Shown here one piece after another: positions 1 to 13,155 of a stretch of DNA of 64,000 bases (the first letter of the stretch is position 1; the number at the start of each line of letters is the position of its first letter). Position numbers and translations under genes: made by a program. Origin of the DNA: Tomocerus qinae (Eukaryota; Arthropoda; Collembola; Entomobryomorpha; Tomoceridae); NCBI GenBank assembly GCA_020055645.1, contig CM034549.1, forward strand, positions 8,769,501 through 8,833,500, in the 5' to 3' direction. The notes under the pieces were generated by a model. That model saw only the letters and a program-made list of their open reading frames with translations, did not search any database and was not told the origin of the DNA.

Positions 1-3000
1 GAATGGCAGTTCAGAGATAGAGACAGAATAGAGGAGGAGAGGAGAACAGACCATAACCAACAACAGTTACCTTCATAATGTTCTTTTTTTAAAGACTCTT
101 GTGAATTTAGACGCTATACATCAGTGCAGCATTAAATACAAACCTTATGTCTTCAGTTCAAACAGTACTTCCACTCAGCTTTGGTGTCTCCATCCTCCTT
201 TCTTCAACATCTTCATTTCCACCATTATTCATGCAGCTAAACATTAAAAATCATTTTTGCGAGTGCGTGAATCCAACACAATTTCCCATATGCATATGCA
301 TGTATTTCTTTATGAAAATGTTCTTTTTTAATGCATTTGTATAGCCACGAGTTAATAGTGTACTTAATCTTGTATAGTCACGTGGCTATAAGTATTATAT
401 TCTTGCAGCACTACTAAAACACTAAAATCAAGATAACTATTTAATTCTGTGCGTAATAATTGATAAATGCCTAGTTTTAAAATAAAATAGCACTTGTTAT
501 TGTTACATATATATTTAACAAGGTCGAATATTCGATGCTAAAGATATAAAAGTAATAGCATGGCAGTTTGCAAAGTCCTAATTTATAATGCCATTGCCAG
601 ATGGTCCAACTGGAGTTAAAATTTGCAAAAGATGAAATTACTATTAAATATGTGTGATTTATATGATAAGTATTAATAGCGTAATTGTAAGTGGAGTAAG
701 ATAGAAATGAATTATGAAGTAGAATGTGAGATTTATATTTCGATATATATAGACATTTTATTGGCATGTATTTCATTTTCCAAAATTAGATCAAACAACA
801 TTGACAATGACATCAACATGACACGACAATCAAAGTACATTACATAATATTACATGATAACTAATTACAATTCACTAACAGTTAGCTAACAGTACTACTC
901 TAATTATATAGATACAGGTAATATTATTAAGTACACATTACTTGTGTATTCCGTACAATAGTAGTAAATAGTACCGTATATTTTATATTTAATATAGAAT
1001 TTCAATATCCTTAATGTACCATATTATATAGTATTTGATAACCAACAGTCACAACACGATAGCATCCTAACCATAATACAACATTGTTGCAATTCTACAG
1101 ACCTTAAACTCAGTGAAACCGAATGGAGACTTAATTGTCTAAGTGAAGCAGTAGCATTCAAATAATGGAAGGAAACTGACATTCATTCGACATTACGTGA
1201 GACCGGCTCTTCTCGCCTGATTATTTCCTACTTTGCATGTTTTTCATCTCCAGAATTAAATTGCTACACTTCTCTACTCAATCCACAAAACTACCAAACA
1301 AGTTATTTGTAATTTGTACAATCCGATTTGGTAGTTCAATGTCATTAAAGATGTTCTATAAGATAAGCATAGGGATTTCCATGTTTACGTAATACATGCC
1401 GTTTTATTACGTCTTATTTCCTATCATTTTATTTACTTATCTAACTTCTGACACTCGTTAGACCAAGTTGACTTAAGATTAAGTAGAGTAGTGTAGATAT
1501 ACCAATTCAATTCATGGATGATGAAATAAAATAAATTACTAATGTTTTAATTACCCTATTTACCAAGTATGTTCCTTTTTGATCAATTCATTTTGTTACC
1601 ATTTGAATTTAAAGGCACGATCTAAACTACCATCGGTTGGTCTCCCTAAAAAGTTGCATGATATTGGTCGCCTTTTAATTACTCCTGATTTACTTTGTTG
1701 GATTATGATGTTGCCATTATTTCATGGCTTATCATTACCAGTCAATGAATTTTTAAATACTAACAAGGTTTGTATCTTGGAACCCATTTTGACTTTACTG
1801 TTTAATAGGACTTTGACCAACTCAATTACGCAAAAAAATGACGACCAAAAGACGTATGCACCTCGTAAAGGGTAAAACACTAAAATTACTATTTTCTAGG
1901 TAATCCATCTTTTTATTACACTCGTCTTAGCTCAGGCAACAGGCACAAAATTACTGACTCTCTTCTCATTCGTCTTCCCCTAAACTCAGACAATAAAAAT
2001 ACACGTCCATGTGGCATGTGATGACATGTCAGAGTTTTACGTTTAAGACTTTCTCTACCCAAACATTGTTTAGGAGTACAGAAAGGAAGGATTTGCCACT
2101 AGCAAGCAAATTCGCAACGAAAACTGTCTCTCATAAGAAATGGAAGCTATTTAAACTTAATCGTATCGTTATATAAGATATCTATGTATAATATATTTCG
2201 AGTCCTAAGCTGAAACCCTAGATTATTCTTATCTAAATAGCTGTTGTAGTATAATACATGACATTTGACAATCAATTCAATTATCAGTTTCATAAGGCAG
2301 TGCAGTGGACGAGCCACACAAAAACGGAAGCATGCATGACAAAAACATACTTAAACTGTCACTTTTACTTTATAACTCTATTAAAACCGACTTGACACGA
2401 GATAAATAAATCAAGAATTACAAATTAAGTAATTCTATCGATAAGGAATAAGCAAATTATAAATTAAGTGACCATAATAGAGGTATGAATAATTTATTTG
2501 TGTCCTGCCGATGAGCATTAATAGTTTAACTGCTTTTAAATGTCACAGGTAACGAAATTCTTAGTGGAAACACTAGAGTCACTAAAATATTTATTATCGT
2601 TAGCTTAGCTAATGCAAAGGCACAACTATCAGCACGAACAGAGTACTAGAAAATGAAAGAATCAATTTCCTTTTGTCTTTAAACTTACATAGTCCGTTCA
2701 GCATTTCATTCTCAACATTCAACAGATATAAAATTGCAGTATATTGTCTAAGTAATAGGAAACGGTTGCCTTTTAATGCTTTTCTACCTGTAGTAATTTA
2801 CTATTATGTATAAAACGGGTCTTATTAGTACATATAGAAAAACTAGCTTATCTCCCTCATTTTTTAGAAATTATTTATTTTTACTCTGATTTCGTGTCAT
2901 TTTTTGATCTCTTGTTGTCTATATGGATCTTAATTGCAGCTTCCGGTGTTGGTGGCTTATGTTAATAAAATTAGGTACCCCGTTTAATCCTATTTATTGC

Positions 3001-6000
3001 TCTTTGCATTCCAAAGATTATACCTATCTATGTGCATACAGCTTTTTGTATATCATCACTGTTACACAGACAGGTAGGTTATAAATTGTATTATAGACAG
3101 GATAGGTTTGTATATTATGCTTTGTGTGCAATGTATATTAAGTAGATACTTGCACTTTCTATTTATCGATGTAACTCGACCTAACTTTATTGAGGATCGA
3201 CCAAGGTTGGATATAACGTCATTGTCTCAAGTATCAACCTACTTCTCGATCGATATATTTTAGTCAATAATACTTAAATTATTTCCAAATAAGGTTCAAT
3301 CTCACCTATTTGTATTTACACTGGCAATTAAGTTATTTCAATGGATAATACTTCTTAGATTATAACTTCACCTCATCATCACGCCTTTGTAAGTATATAT
3401 AACTTACAACTCACAACATATACTAATCGAGCAATTTATTATACCGAGATCTATATCTAAAATAATGTAAAATTCAGGAGAGTACTTAATTAGTGTATAT
3501 AAATTCATTCTAGCTCTTTATGTTTATTTTCAACCTTTTTTCATGATTATACAACAGTAAGTGGTGGACAGAAGACAAGAGGATACATATTAAAACTATT
3601 ATTTCCCTTTCTGTACTAATTAAATTAGTTTACCTATACTGGTCTATAGCTCAATCTATAGCACTGATTATTCCCAACCACAAAAATTAAGCATTTCACT
3701 TTTAAACCAAGTAATTCATGTAAATCGTAATACTCTGTTTTTATTCATTTCTCTTTACTTGTACGCGACTGGCATTTTTATCTCCCTCAACATAATCCCT
3801 AACATACTAAACAATAAGTAACATTTACATAATTAACTATAAACATAATCCCAAGCTAAATTGCTCGCTTGATACTTTCATCGCTACATTTAAACGTATA
3901 TGTATACGATGTATAAATATCGATAGTGTATAATATACTATAGATAGTATTTACTTACTTTAAAAATCTATCTGTAGCTATCTATAGTATAAATACCAAT
4001 TTAAATATTTTCATATACCTTGTTTGTCAACTTGATAGTCATCATAGTGAGAAATGATGATAGCTACACTTACGTAAAACTTATTACACTTAAATGACTA
4101 ACAAAAAGACAGCACACAGGAGGAGCGTAAGCAAACAGTTACATATTTATTGCTCTATATTATTACGATGATGATTGAGAAAGGTTTGAGATGTACTATG
4201 AAGTACGCTGACTGATAACTAAAGATAAATTATTAGGCTCGTCTGCTCATTAGTATAAACTAATTAGGTAGTACCTATACAGTTGTAGCTGTTAATGAAT
4301 TATTTTTTATATTACACCTGTAGCAATCATTGTATTGTAACTAAAACATGAAATATAAAGGAGAGGGTTGTATTTTGGTGTGTATTTTTACAACAGCAAA
4401 AGTTCAATCGTAGAATCATCAGGTCAATTGTAGCAAACCATTTCCTTGGCTTTCCTTTAGTTTACTGAAATCATAAAAGTGCTTTTTCAGGACAGGTGTT
4501 TGTTACAATTATATTAAAATATTAGAAAATTCCTCCAGGCCTAAAGAAAACATGGTAGAAACTTTTGAAAAAGATTTGACTTTCGCCCTAAGCCGTTGGA
4601 CAATAAATGAACTATGTATAGAGCCATGAATAACGCACTTTGTTATAGTTAACCATTTTCTACGCATGGTGTATGTATCTGTGTGAATTTAGGAATTAAT
4701 AAACAAACCAACCATAGTAAGTTAGCACGAGGTTCATAATAGGGAGTTACCAGAGTTCAGCAGCTAGCGAGTGAGTGAGAAGGTCTATAGCCGAGCTGAA
4801 GTTAACCTATTTAACGACGATACTATTCAGCCAGCTATATAGTAATTGTAGAGGAATAAATGGACCACAAAGTCTATCTTACTTACTGCTCTCCTATAAA
4901 AGGCAAGTGTACAAAAACTTGTTTATGTTCTATGAGATTAAATTGGAAAGGTAAGGTGACTGACGGTGGTGGTTTGGTTTCCTATTCTCTCTCGTATGTA
5001 GTCAAGTCGTAGACTGTACTTGAGGCTATAGAGGGACAGACACAACAACATAGTCTGGCTGATGAAATTCTTTTCCTCGGACCTGCATAGTACTGCACGC
5101 GTACAATCAAACGTTGGATATAACTGTCTTGTCCATTTCTTGTTATTTTCATTCTTGGCTTCGCTTCCTTCTCTTTATGCACCGCCTGCTTAACAATCTA
5201 AAATTCGGTCTGAAAATTCCTCCGTCATTAAATGTTTTTGCTAGAAAAAAAAATCTATAAAAACAATCTATCAATCAAAATTGCCATATAAGTATGTATA
5301 AAACCCTGAAAACTTTATGAGAGTCTTATGCAATGAAATGATTTTGAAATTCTGATGCAAGTACTATTTAGTATGCTAAAAAAGTAACATTGTATAGTTT
5401 AGATGACATTACATTTTTATGACTATGGGCATTTTAGTGTTATCTGCACAGAAGTAAATTCAAATAGGTTATAGCCCACTACTATACCATAACGAGAGTG
5501 TACCAAGTACCAACTCAAAATACAACTTTCAAATCACACCCCGACCCCTTATTCAGTAATTACTTACCTAGGTATGCATAAAAGAAATGCAACTTGCATT
5601 CGCTGTATTTTTAGTGTCTCTATCTTATAAGAGTTTCTTTCAATTGCACAATGTGCAATGAATGGTAAACAAGTAAGTACCTATAGTCAAGCATGTAATA
5701 ATGTCTATAGATAGATGCAAGATGCACAACAGTAAAATGCAAGTTCAGAGAGACTGCACTTTCAGCTGCATTTACATTACATTGCAATGTAAACAGGCTG
5801 TTGCGTCTGGTGAACATTTGCTATATACCATTTATTTAGTGATTTACGTAGCCTTCTCCTACAGGTACACAAAGGTTTTCAAGGAATTGTTTACTCAGTC
5901 TCTAAAGAGTTTGAAATGCGTCGGAAATGGTTTACAAAGTAAGAGACGATGATTCACGATGTGATTTAAAATATTTTCGCTGTATTTTTAGTTAGTTTTT

Positions 6001-7784
6001 TGAAGAGAAATCCTACATTAGATGCAATATTAATTTTAGTAGTTTAGTAATATGCGAACAGAAAACCTACCTGTATGAAATGAAAATTATTATTCAGTTG
6101 CAGACTAGATAATATCTTTACCGCACTGAAAGTAATGATTTTAACACGATTTATATGAAGACTGTCATTTGTAATGACAACTAAATATAAGTATGTAAAG
6201 TACCAGTTGTAACAGCCTTCAGTCTATTTATCATATATATTTAAATACACACTGTGTTTAGTCATTTTTCATTACATAGTATTACAATATCGCATGTAAT
6301 TTATATAGTTGGTTTTGGTAGTAGTATAGTATTTTCGTTGCGGACAGGCACTTAAACAACAAGTTACAGAACTACACATAAGTACAGAAAAGCAGAAAAA
6401 AACAGTCGTAGTAAAGAAAATTACAGAACACATTATACAAAAACAATTAGGCTAAGGATACCGGATACTAAATAAATATTTAACAGAAAAAACGATTTTT
6501 TTGCTTGCCTATGCAATTTTTAACATTATAAAATTACAATACCTAAAAGAATAGTAGAAATCCTACAGCAGTCAATTTCGAAGTTACAAAATTACAATAT
6601 TATATCATGCAACCTCGTCATAATATTCCTTCTAATTAGCAAGGCTCAAAAAATGTCAACAACAAACTTGATAACGAAAAATAATAGTTACATACAACTT
6701 AAGCTATAATAGTGGTACCTATTCATCAATTATTATTGCACCTGTAAGTAATACAACTGCAACTAAATATTAACTGCCTGTAATCTACTCCACAGACGGT
6801 CGATTTATCATTTTTGACACACTTGTCAATAGCTACAATAGCTAACTAATTGAAAAATATCAATTTTTCATTTTCTACCAAATAATTACAGATAAATATA
6901 TTGATACGCTGAAAATTAACGGCTTTTTCATCGGTCAGGATTCAATTCAATGATTTTACCCTACAACAAAGCAGCAAACTAAACATAGAATTGCTTCTCT
7001 AGATAATAATAATATTAGCTTGAACAGTTGGTGTTTTATAATGAATGAATTCATTTCTAAATATTTTTCTCTTTTAAGTATGTATTTTTATGATTATTTC
7101 ATTCGGTAAATAAAGTAAAGTGATTCATTGTCGCTTATAATAACGATAATAATCTAGAAATGAGATCGAAGTTTATAATATTACTGTGTATAAAGTATTG
7201 TATCCCAGTAAATTAATTGATTAACTAAAAGAATACCTTTATACGAAATACGGTACGGATGTTGATTGATTGACAGGAAAAAACTACCAAGAAGTAAATT
7301 TGTAAAAGGTAATATTTAGTTCAAGTTCACTATCCATAATAACAGCAAACCTCCGCCGGCCATTTGTCTCCGCTGGAACGTCGTCAAACGATATCAACTG
7401 CTCCATATCCGTTCACATCAAATAGAATTCATCAGATGAACATTGCATGATTTGAAACCGATTTAACAAGCGGTATAAATTCCATGATTTCTACTTCCCT
7501 TTAAAACTGGAAAACTTTGGATTTTCAACGAAGTTGAGGTACTTGCGAGTTTGCAACTACTGGAACACCCACTTTCAGAGATAAGTCATTAAATGTATTC
7601 GGATTCAAAATTAACAGTACACCCGACCACAACAGCTCTCTCTTGTCAAACACTAAGCACGTGAGTAACTGACTGATCCCTGACAAGACAAACAGTCGTT
7701 AACACTGAAAGATTTGGTCTGAAAAATTGTCGGCGAGAAGGATTGGATTTTGGTACAGTCAGCATTTGAAAGATAAATTTGAAA
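1..7784. other. Long non-coding AT-rich stretch
   Basis: No gene is recognisable here except the exon-like ORF near 1.6-1.9 kb, listed separately. The sequence is AT-rich, with many short palindromic or simple A/T patches. The last few hundred bases before 7785 should include the 3' UTR of the IER-family gene, which is transcribed leftwards. I found no convincing AATAAA for it on the minus strand. No tRNA-like or rRNA-like sequence was noticed. Confidence 0.5.
1615..1875 (+). CDS. Exon-like ORF of unknown identity
   Basis: A 98-codon open frame runs from 1579 to 1875. The part from 1615 to 1767 looks most like an exon. It follows a TTTAAAG acceptor-like site, is exactly 51 codons long, and ends in AACAAG before GTTTGT, a plausible donor. 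The peptide starts ARSKLPSVGLPKKLHD and later has WIMMLPLFHGLSLPVNEF, which reads like a folded protein rather than random translation. A possible next exon after TTTAATAG (from 1809) would make a 41-nt intron. Its phase-0 frame stops at a run of seven A's, and reading past one A reopens it to 1875. No companion exons were found on either side, so it may be a broken or retro-inserted gene fragment. The family is not recognised. Confidence 0.25.
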   Translation, partial: ARSKLPSVGLPKKLHDIGRLLITPDLLCWIMMLPLFHGLSLPVNEFLNTNKVCILEPILTLLFNRTLTNSITQKNDDQKTYAPRKG

Positions 7785-9509
7785 TCAAACAGTCATTGTG
7801 AGCACTCGGTGGCTACTACTGTACGACGAGAAGAGATCTTTGGCATTGCTCTTGTTGACTTGAGAAACAGATGAGGAAACTGCAGCGGCTCGGGTACACA
7901 AGTCGGGACTTGACATGGAGCGAATGAGTCCCCCGCCGCCCCCACTAGCACTGACAACAACACCAAGCTTATCAGAAAGTCCCAAGACACTAGTGGCGGA
8001 AGTTACAGACGACGCAGAGCCGCACGAGCCACCCTGGGAATGTTGTTGCTGGTGTTTGAAGGAAATGTACTGGACCAGGCTGGTGAGTTGGTCGACCTCC
8101 ATGGAATTGGAGTCGGCTTCTTCGTCACTGCAGCTGCCACTGGAAGATGCGGACGGAACACGACGGTCATTCTTGTGACTACTACTGTCATCATTTTTAC
8201 CATCACACCAAGATCCCTGGCCCAGATCATCCGCCAAAAAAGAATCATCGTCAGACTCATCCTCGGCATCATCCTCTTCCTCTAATTCCTCGAAGTGTGA
8301 CTTTTTCGTACGAAAACTACTTCTTTTGAAGGTAAATGTTGTTGGAGAGCTTTGTTCGTGCTCATCTTCGCCTGACTGGCACAGATCGCTGCGGCTTTCA
8401 CTCCCAAGACCAAATCCTGAAGAGGAGGAAGAAGACGACGACGAATCTCCGGAAAATCTAAGTCTTTTTGCCATATTTGTTACACTAACTCCATTCTTTT
8501 TAAGTTTTTGGTTAAGCTCTTCGGGAAGTTGTTGTGCGAGCTCTTCGTCAGTGTACAAATCCTCGTCTTCGTCAAAGCTCCAGCCTCTTCTTCGTTTTGT
8601 GGTGGTGATTGAGATACTATTGTTGCTACTGTTGTGATTACTAGGGGGGCAGGAATTGGGCACAGGAAGAATAATCGGTTGAATGACAACGGCGCTGGAA
8701 GCGGATGAAATGAGAGTGGAGGATGAACTGGAATACAAAGTCGAGTCACTAGTTTTATTCGGCGTAGGCGGTCTTGCGTCCAGGTCCAGGTACGTGAGTG
8801 TAGAGCGAGAATTGTCCGGTGAGCAGAGAGAATTGTATTCAGAAGAATTAGACTCGGTTACGTCAATATCTTCGTCTATACTTACGACAACGTCAGATAA
8901 AATCATCTCAGCAGTCGGATCAGACTCTTCAAATATTTCGTCAACTTCGTGGATTATACCAGAGGCACTTGCATTTCGATTTACGTGGTGGTGAAGAGAG
9001 TCCTGGGAACTATGACTCATAAAGGCCATGTCGCCACCCATATCACCTAACTTTTCAACACAATTGAGAATATCTGATGGTAACTCTATCTCACTTTCAA
9101 CCTCAACAAAAAACCGAGGGTCAATTATATGATTGTTGTTGATGGACACTTGGTCGTCCTCGGGAACTGATTGTTGTGGATGAGAAAGGGACGAGGAGGA
9201 AGGGCCGGTAAAACTATTATTACTGTTAGTACTACTGGCCATTATGTTTGACCCACGACGATTATGGGATTGTGAGCTAGGACTTGCTTGTTGTTGGGAG
9301 CTAGACTGCTGAGCTGAGTAGGACGATGACACAGACGAGCAGTCGTTGTCACCCAAGTACCAATTCTCGAAGTAGGCGCTCCGGGCTTTAGTTAGGACGG
9401 ACGCGATGAGCAGATGTTTGTGAAGACTGTTACCACCGCGTCTAATTGCTCGCGACTCCGCCATTTTACACAGAGACAGATTAATTACTTTCTCCGCTTC
9501 GTCTGTCAT
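7785..9509 (-). CDS. Immediate early response (IER2/IER5) family protein, intronless
   Basis: This is a single-exon ORF of 574 residues. Residues about 5-50 (EAEKVINLSLCKMAESR, then RRGG, SLHKHLL and LTKARSAYF) line up with the conserved N-terminal block of vertebrate IER2/IER5, which has the same SLxK, RGG, LHKxLL and ARxxY landmarks. The rest is low complexity: Ser/Gln-rich near 60-120, acidic patches, a KRRRGWSFDEDEDLY segment around 310, poly-Ser near 360, and an acidic stretch EELEEEDDAEDESDDD near 415. It is longer than vertebrate IER5, mainly through these repeats. Vertebrate IER proteins are growth-factor or stress-induced nuclear regulators that act with PP2A and HSF1, and their genes are also intronless. 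The start is the first ATG of the ORF. A related SERTA-type domain is the main alternative, but the RGG-LHK block favours IER. Function in this animal is inferred. Confidence 0.85.
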   Translation of the reverse strand: MTDEAEKVINLSLCKMAESRAIRRGGNSLHKHLLIASVLTKARSAYFENWYLGDNDCSSVSSSYSAQQSSSQQQASPSSQSHNRRGSNIMASSTNSNNSFTGPSSSSLSHPQQSVPEDDQVSINNNHIIDPRFFVEVESEIELPSDILNCVEKLGDMGGDMAFMSHSSQDSLHHHVNRNASASGIIHEVDEIFEESDPTAEMILSDVVVSIDEDIDVTESNSSEYNSLCSPDNSRSTLTYLDLDARPPTPNKTSDSTLYSSSSSTLISSASSAVVIQPIILPVPNSCPPSNHNSSNNSISITTTKRRRGWSFDEDEDLYTDEELAQQLPEELNQKLKKNGVSVTNMAKRLRFSGDSSSSSSSSSGFGLGSESRSDLCQSGEDEHEQSSPTTFTFKRSSFRTKKSHFEELEEEDDAEDESDDDSFLADDLGQGSWCDGKNDDSSSHKNDRRVPSASSSGSCSDEEADSNSMEVDQLTSLVQYISFKHQQQHSQGGSCGSASSVTSATSVLGLSDKLGVVVSASGGGGGLIRSMSSPDLCTRAAAVSSSVSQVNKSNAKDLFSSYSSSHRVLTMTV

Positions 9510-12500
9510 TCTCCTCTTCGTTTTTTACCTGGCAAGCAAAGAAAAAAAAGCTTTCTAAATATGCCAACAACAACTAAAACGTGTAGGCTAATATTTTTTG
9601 AATCCAATCTAAACCAAGCCTAAAATATCATTTTTAAAACACATATTATATTATGACACAAACATTACGCCAAAACTTAGGACCCCCTCGTTTAATAATA
9701 CTAATATTATCTATTTCTTCCACAGTCAACAGTGACGTGACATGAAATTGGATGACAGTACCAACTTGAAAGCATATAGCAGCAAACTTTCTCAAAATTA
9801 CTTTTTGACTTTGGACACAAATAAAAAGAAGACAAATTAGACCTATCTATCTGACATCACATTTTAACAAAAGAAGAAGTAATAAAATCTGACGTTTTCC
9901 CGATGGAAATTTTCAATGCCGAATTTGAAGTACGATAAAAAAGCATAACTTAACATAAGCATTACTTAAAATGCTATAGAAGTTTCTCGCAATTGGTGAC
10001 CGGTCACCAATTTAACATGTTACTCGGTAAATAGTAAATAAAAATTTTCTACCCTGATTTCCTCACCCTCTGCTATCAGTGATATCTGACAAACTGACAA
10101 TTCTTATTCTTCAGACTCACCCCAACGAACCAGAAAAATAAAAACACTAGTAAAGAGGACAATATGCTGCTAATCATTTCATATGTGATATGACTCATTC
10201 ATTAGTAATCATTACATTTACGTCATAATACAAAAATATACCGTATACTCAGGCCTAAATAGGTTCTCTCATTTCAGTCAGTCATACTTTCATTTCAATT
10301 AGCATTATTCATATCATAGACTAAACAACTAATAAATACTTTGACTTTGCTTGCATCTCATAATATTATTGCATTTAGGGTTTTTGTTTCTGCTAGATTT
10401 TATTGGAAATAATTCCCAAAACAAACAAAAAACATTCGTTCAAGGTTTTACATTCACTGTTTTCATAAATTTAATATAAACAGTACTAACACTAACAACT
10501 AATAATGTAAACAGATAGACATGAATGTTAACGATTAACGACAGCCTGACTCGTATAACTGCACAACGTAATACCACTATTTAATTCTCAAAATTGAAAT
10601 TGCAAAATGTTAATGCCATAAAACCATGTTTCATCATAAGCTCATGACAGATGTATCAAAAATGAAAAACGAAAGATCAGCGGTTGCCTTTCGTTCGCGT
10701 TGCGGTTAGCATTAAAATAAGCCCGCTTAGCCTCCAGCCCGCCGCTTTCAGCAGGAGGAAATACTACAATTCAAAACACAAGTGCCTAATCTAGCTAAGA
10801 AAACTGCTTCTCTTTTAGTTACTTACACAATACGTTAAATAAGTTGATTAAAATTTGCTGATGCTTGCTTACCTATGTCAAGTCCAATGTAAACAAATGT
10901 AAATCCTTTGACAATAATGATCACAAAACTGTCACAAACCACAAAACAGGCGTGAATTTTCAAACAAGGTACTAAAAGAGTGAATGGGACAGAGGAGCGA
11001 GCGAGCGTGCTGTATCCTCCTCTAGTGACTGTGGTGAACTGAAGGATTTCTTTTCGTAGACCAAGTCAACGTACGAAACGAAACAAACCAGAATTCCGTA
11101 GTAGAGTTCCGATCGACTCGAGATTTTGCGATTAATTCATTAAACCTGTCATGGTCCTGGCACTGGGCACAGATGAATGAATACAGTGCATTACCACCAG
11201 ATATTTTTTGTTTTCTTACCAAATTCAGTAGTTCACGACACGCAAGATGCAATGCCAAAAACTTTGATAATAAATGAGCACTTGGTCTGTGACGGGAAAT
11301 CAATAAAGTTAAAATATTTGAATGAAGTAAAATTTTGGACTCTTTTGGTGAAATATGAGATAAAATAGTCAAAAAAGGTACAAAAAATACAATTGGATCG
11401 CGCAAAAAGGTACGACCCTTTTTGTCAAAAATTATTCAAAAAATAGTTGAAATGACAAACTGGAAAACGAATAGCAAGAGGTTCAAAATAATTAAGGAAA
11501 ATAATTTTGAAAAGAATATTTCTCTTAGATTTCTCAGCAGCTCAGCACCTAAAGTTAAAGTATCTAAAGGTGATTGGAATAAAGAAATTAATCCTTAAAA
11601 CAATGCTTAATGTACTACATTATTTTAAAGACCTTGACATTGTGCAATTCAATATAGTAGAAAATATACTTAATGATGTAACTGGAGTACGATATTAAAT
11701 TTATGTCAGTAAGTTTCTTTCAAAACCCTGTGAACTACGCTTGAATTGTATTTTTTATGACAAAATGCTTTATGGACGGGATGGCAGGCTAATGCCACAA
11801 AATTATTCAATTATTAGCAAACGATTGGCAGATCATCAAGATGCTTGCTTATGTTGGCAATAATGGAAGAAGAAATACAGAAAGAGTAGTGATGCGATGA
11901 CTTGATCTCAACTCTAGACTTCTAGAGGCTGTATTATAAATAATATAATGGATAATGTGTATGAGTATAGATAGGTATATACTGCCTCTGCATATTACTG
12001 TGCATGATATGGTATTGGTATTGGAAAAAAACATAGCAAGAGCGAACGGGAACGGGACGGGATGATAGGTAGCGACTAGCTAGCGAGTGAGTGTAGTCGT
12101 AGTGTGAGTGAGTGTAGAGTGTAGACTGTTGTAGACTATAGTGTAGATCAATTTCATCTCATACCTCACGTTTTCCAATTTGGGAAGGATGCTTCAAATA
12201 CACCATGTAAAGGCACCCGACAAAACCTCATTGTGAAATTAAAACTAAATACTATATTAATATATAATATTATAAACTTTATATTGATATTTCAAACATT
12301 TAATAAACTTGTATTTGATTTAGCATTGATGATCTGATTTAGCATGTTTGATCTATTGATAATATTGAGAGAGGTGATAATTTGCCTTTTAATAATAATA
12401 AACCATTGCAAAACTGAAACAATATCAAAGGGTAAAAACACGTGGTGCTTTACCGGTTCACCGGAAGTGTCGGGTTACCACAGACGGACATGTAGATTTA

Positions 12501-12589
12501 ATTGACGTTGCCAGTAAAAAAAAGTAACAGTTTCGCAGATCGCTGCTATTTTCATGGAAAATTGTATTCTCCAAACGCAATTTAAACTT
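9510..12589. other. Gene-poor region upstream of the IER-family gene
   Basis: The first few hundred bases must hold the promoter of the leftward IER-family gene, but no TATA box or serum-response element could be defended by eye. A more GC-rich patch lies at about 10,670-11,150 and could be a promoter or untranslated exon. A 127-codon minus ORF (11022-11405) is listed separately. Around 12,050-12,140 there are GAGTGAGTGTAG-type simple repeats. Nothing else is recognised. Confidence 0.4.
11022..11405 (-). CDS. Unassigned minus-strand ORF, doubtful
   Basis: A 127-codon open frame, long for this AT-rich background. A good donor-like sequence, TTTG|GTAAGAAAA, occurs at about 11,215-11,225, so only its upstream part (containing ALHLACRELLNL) might be exonic. 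No family is recognised, there is no signal peptide or repeat, and no partner exon could be fixed. It may be chance reading of a slightly GC-richer promoter-like patch. Confidence 0.18.
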   Translation of the reverse strand: MRDPIVFFVPFLTILSHISPKESKILLHSNILTLLISRHRPSAHLLSKFLALHLACRELLNLVRKQKISGGNALYSFICAQCQDHDRFNELIAKSRVDRNSTTEFWFVSFRTLTWSTKRNPSVHHSH

Positions 12590-13064
12590 TTATTGCCCAT
12601 TTTTTACTTTGACTATCAAAATGAAGACAAAGTAAGCGCGCAGTATCTCAGCAACCAATGAACCAATTTACCCCAACCCGGTGCAGATCCCTATGAAAAA
12701 ATGAAAAAACGAAAAGTGGGTGGGAAAAGCTCGCCAATGACGTCATTGGCGAGTGTTTATTTACATAGAGATTCCCAAGTGGGGGGGGATTAAGGATCGG
12801 CTATAATCATGTAATTTTTCCACACATTTACACTTGTTCCGAACCCCCAATAAATCAAATAATATACCATTCCTTCTCAATATATTATATTCTATTTTCC
12901 TTGGATTTACCCCAGAATCAATAGGGATCGTCAGTGGTTCATAGGCATTGTTGTAGCTAAGTTTGGTCAATATCCGTCATTGCTTTTGAAGATTATCGCG
13001 GGTACGCACGGACGGATGTACGGACATGCTGTGGGATTCTATTAGCTCTTCCTTCAGGCGAGCT
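12590..13064 (-). mobile_element. Dispersed repeat family R1, copy A (reverse orientation)
   Basis: Read on the minus strand, it starts TTTTAGCTCGCCTGAA and continues through GTCCGTACATCCGTCCG, a GACGGATATTGACCAAACTT block and a CCCTATTGATTCTGGGGTAA block. A segment with GGTTGCTGAGATACTGCGCGC follows on the far side of an intervening block (12,700-12,790). The same landmarks occur in the same order in copies B and C. The intervening block carries a perfect palindrome and is absent from the others, so this copy may be rearranged or composite. No transposase ORF is present, so it is non-autonomous. Confidence 0.75.
12730..12753. repeat. 24-bp perfect palindrome centred on TGACGTCA
   Basis: The core reads CCAATGACGTCATTGG, flanked by CTCG and CGAG. 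It joins a consensus CRE/ATF octamer to two mirrored CCAAT boxes. It lies inside repeat copy A, and the outer CTCGCC resembles the R1 terminus AGCTCGCC, so it may be a fused pair of element ends. Any regulatory role is a guess. Confidence 0.7.
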
Positions 13065-13155
13065 AAAATTGTTAATTCCCGCCCAATCAAAATCATCATA
13101 ACGCAACTTATATGTTACTAGTAGTCCCCACCAGCACAGTTGGGACTTATTGGCT

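Noticed and set aside
7793-8994. Several ORFs of 60-103 codons on both strands within the IER gene
   Set aside because: They are other-frame shadows of a Ser-rich coding sequence; they have no features of their own and the 574-codon frame explains them.
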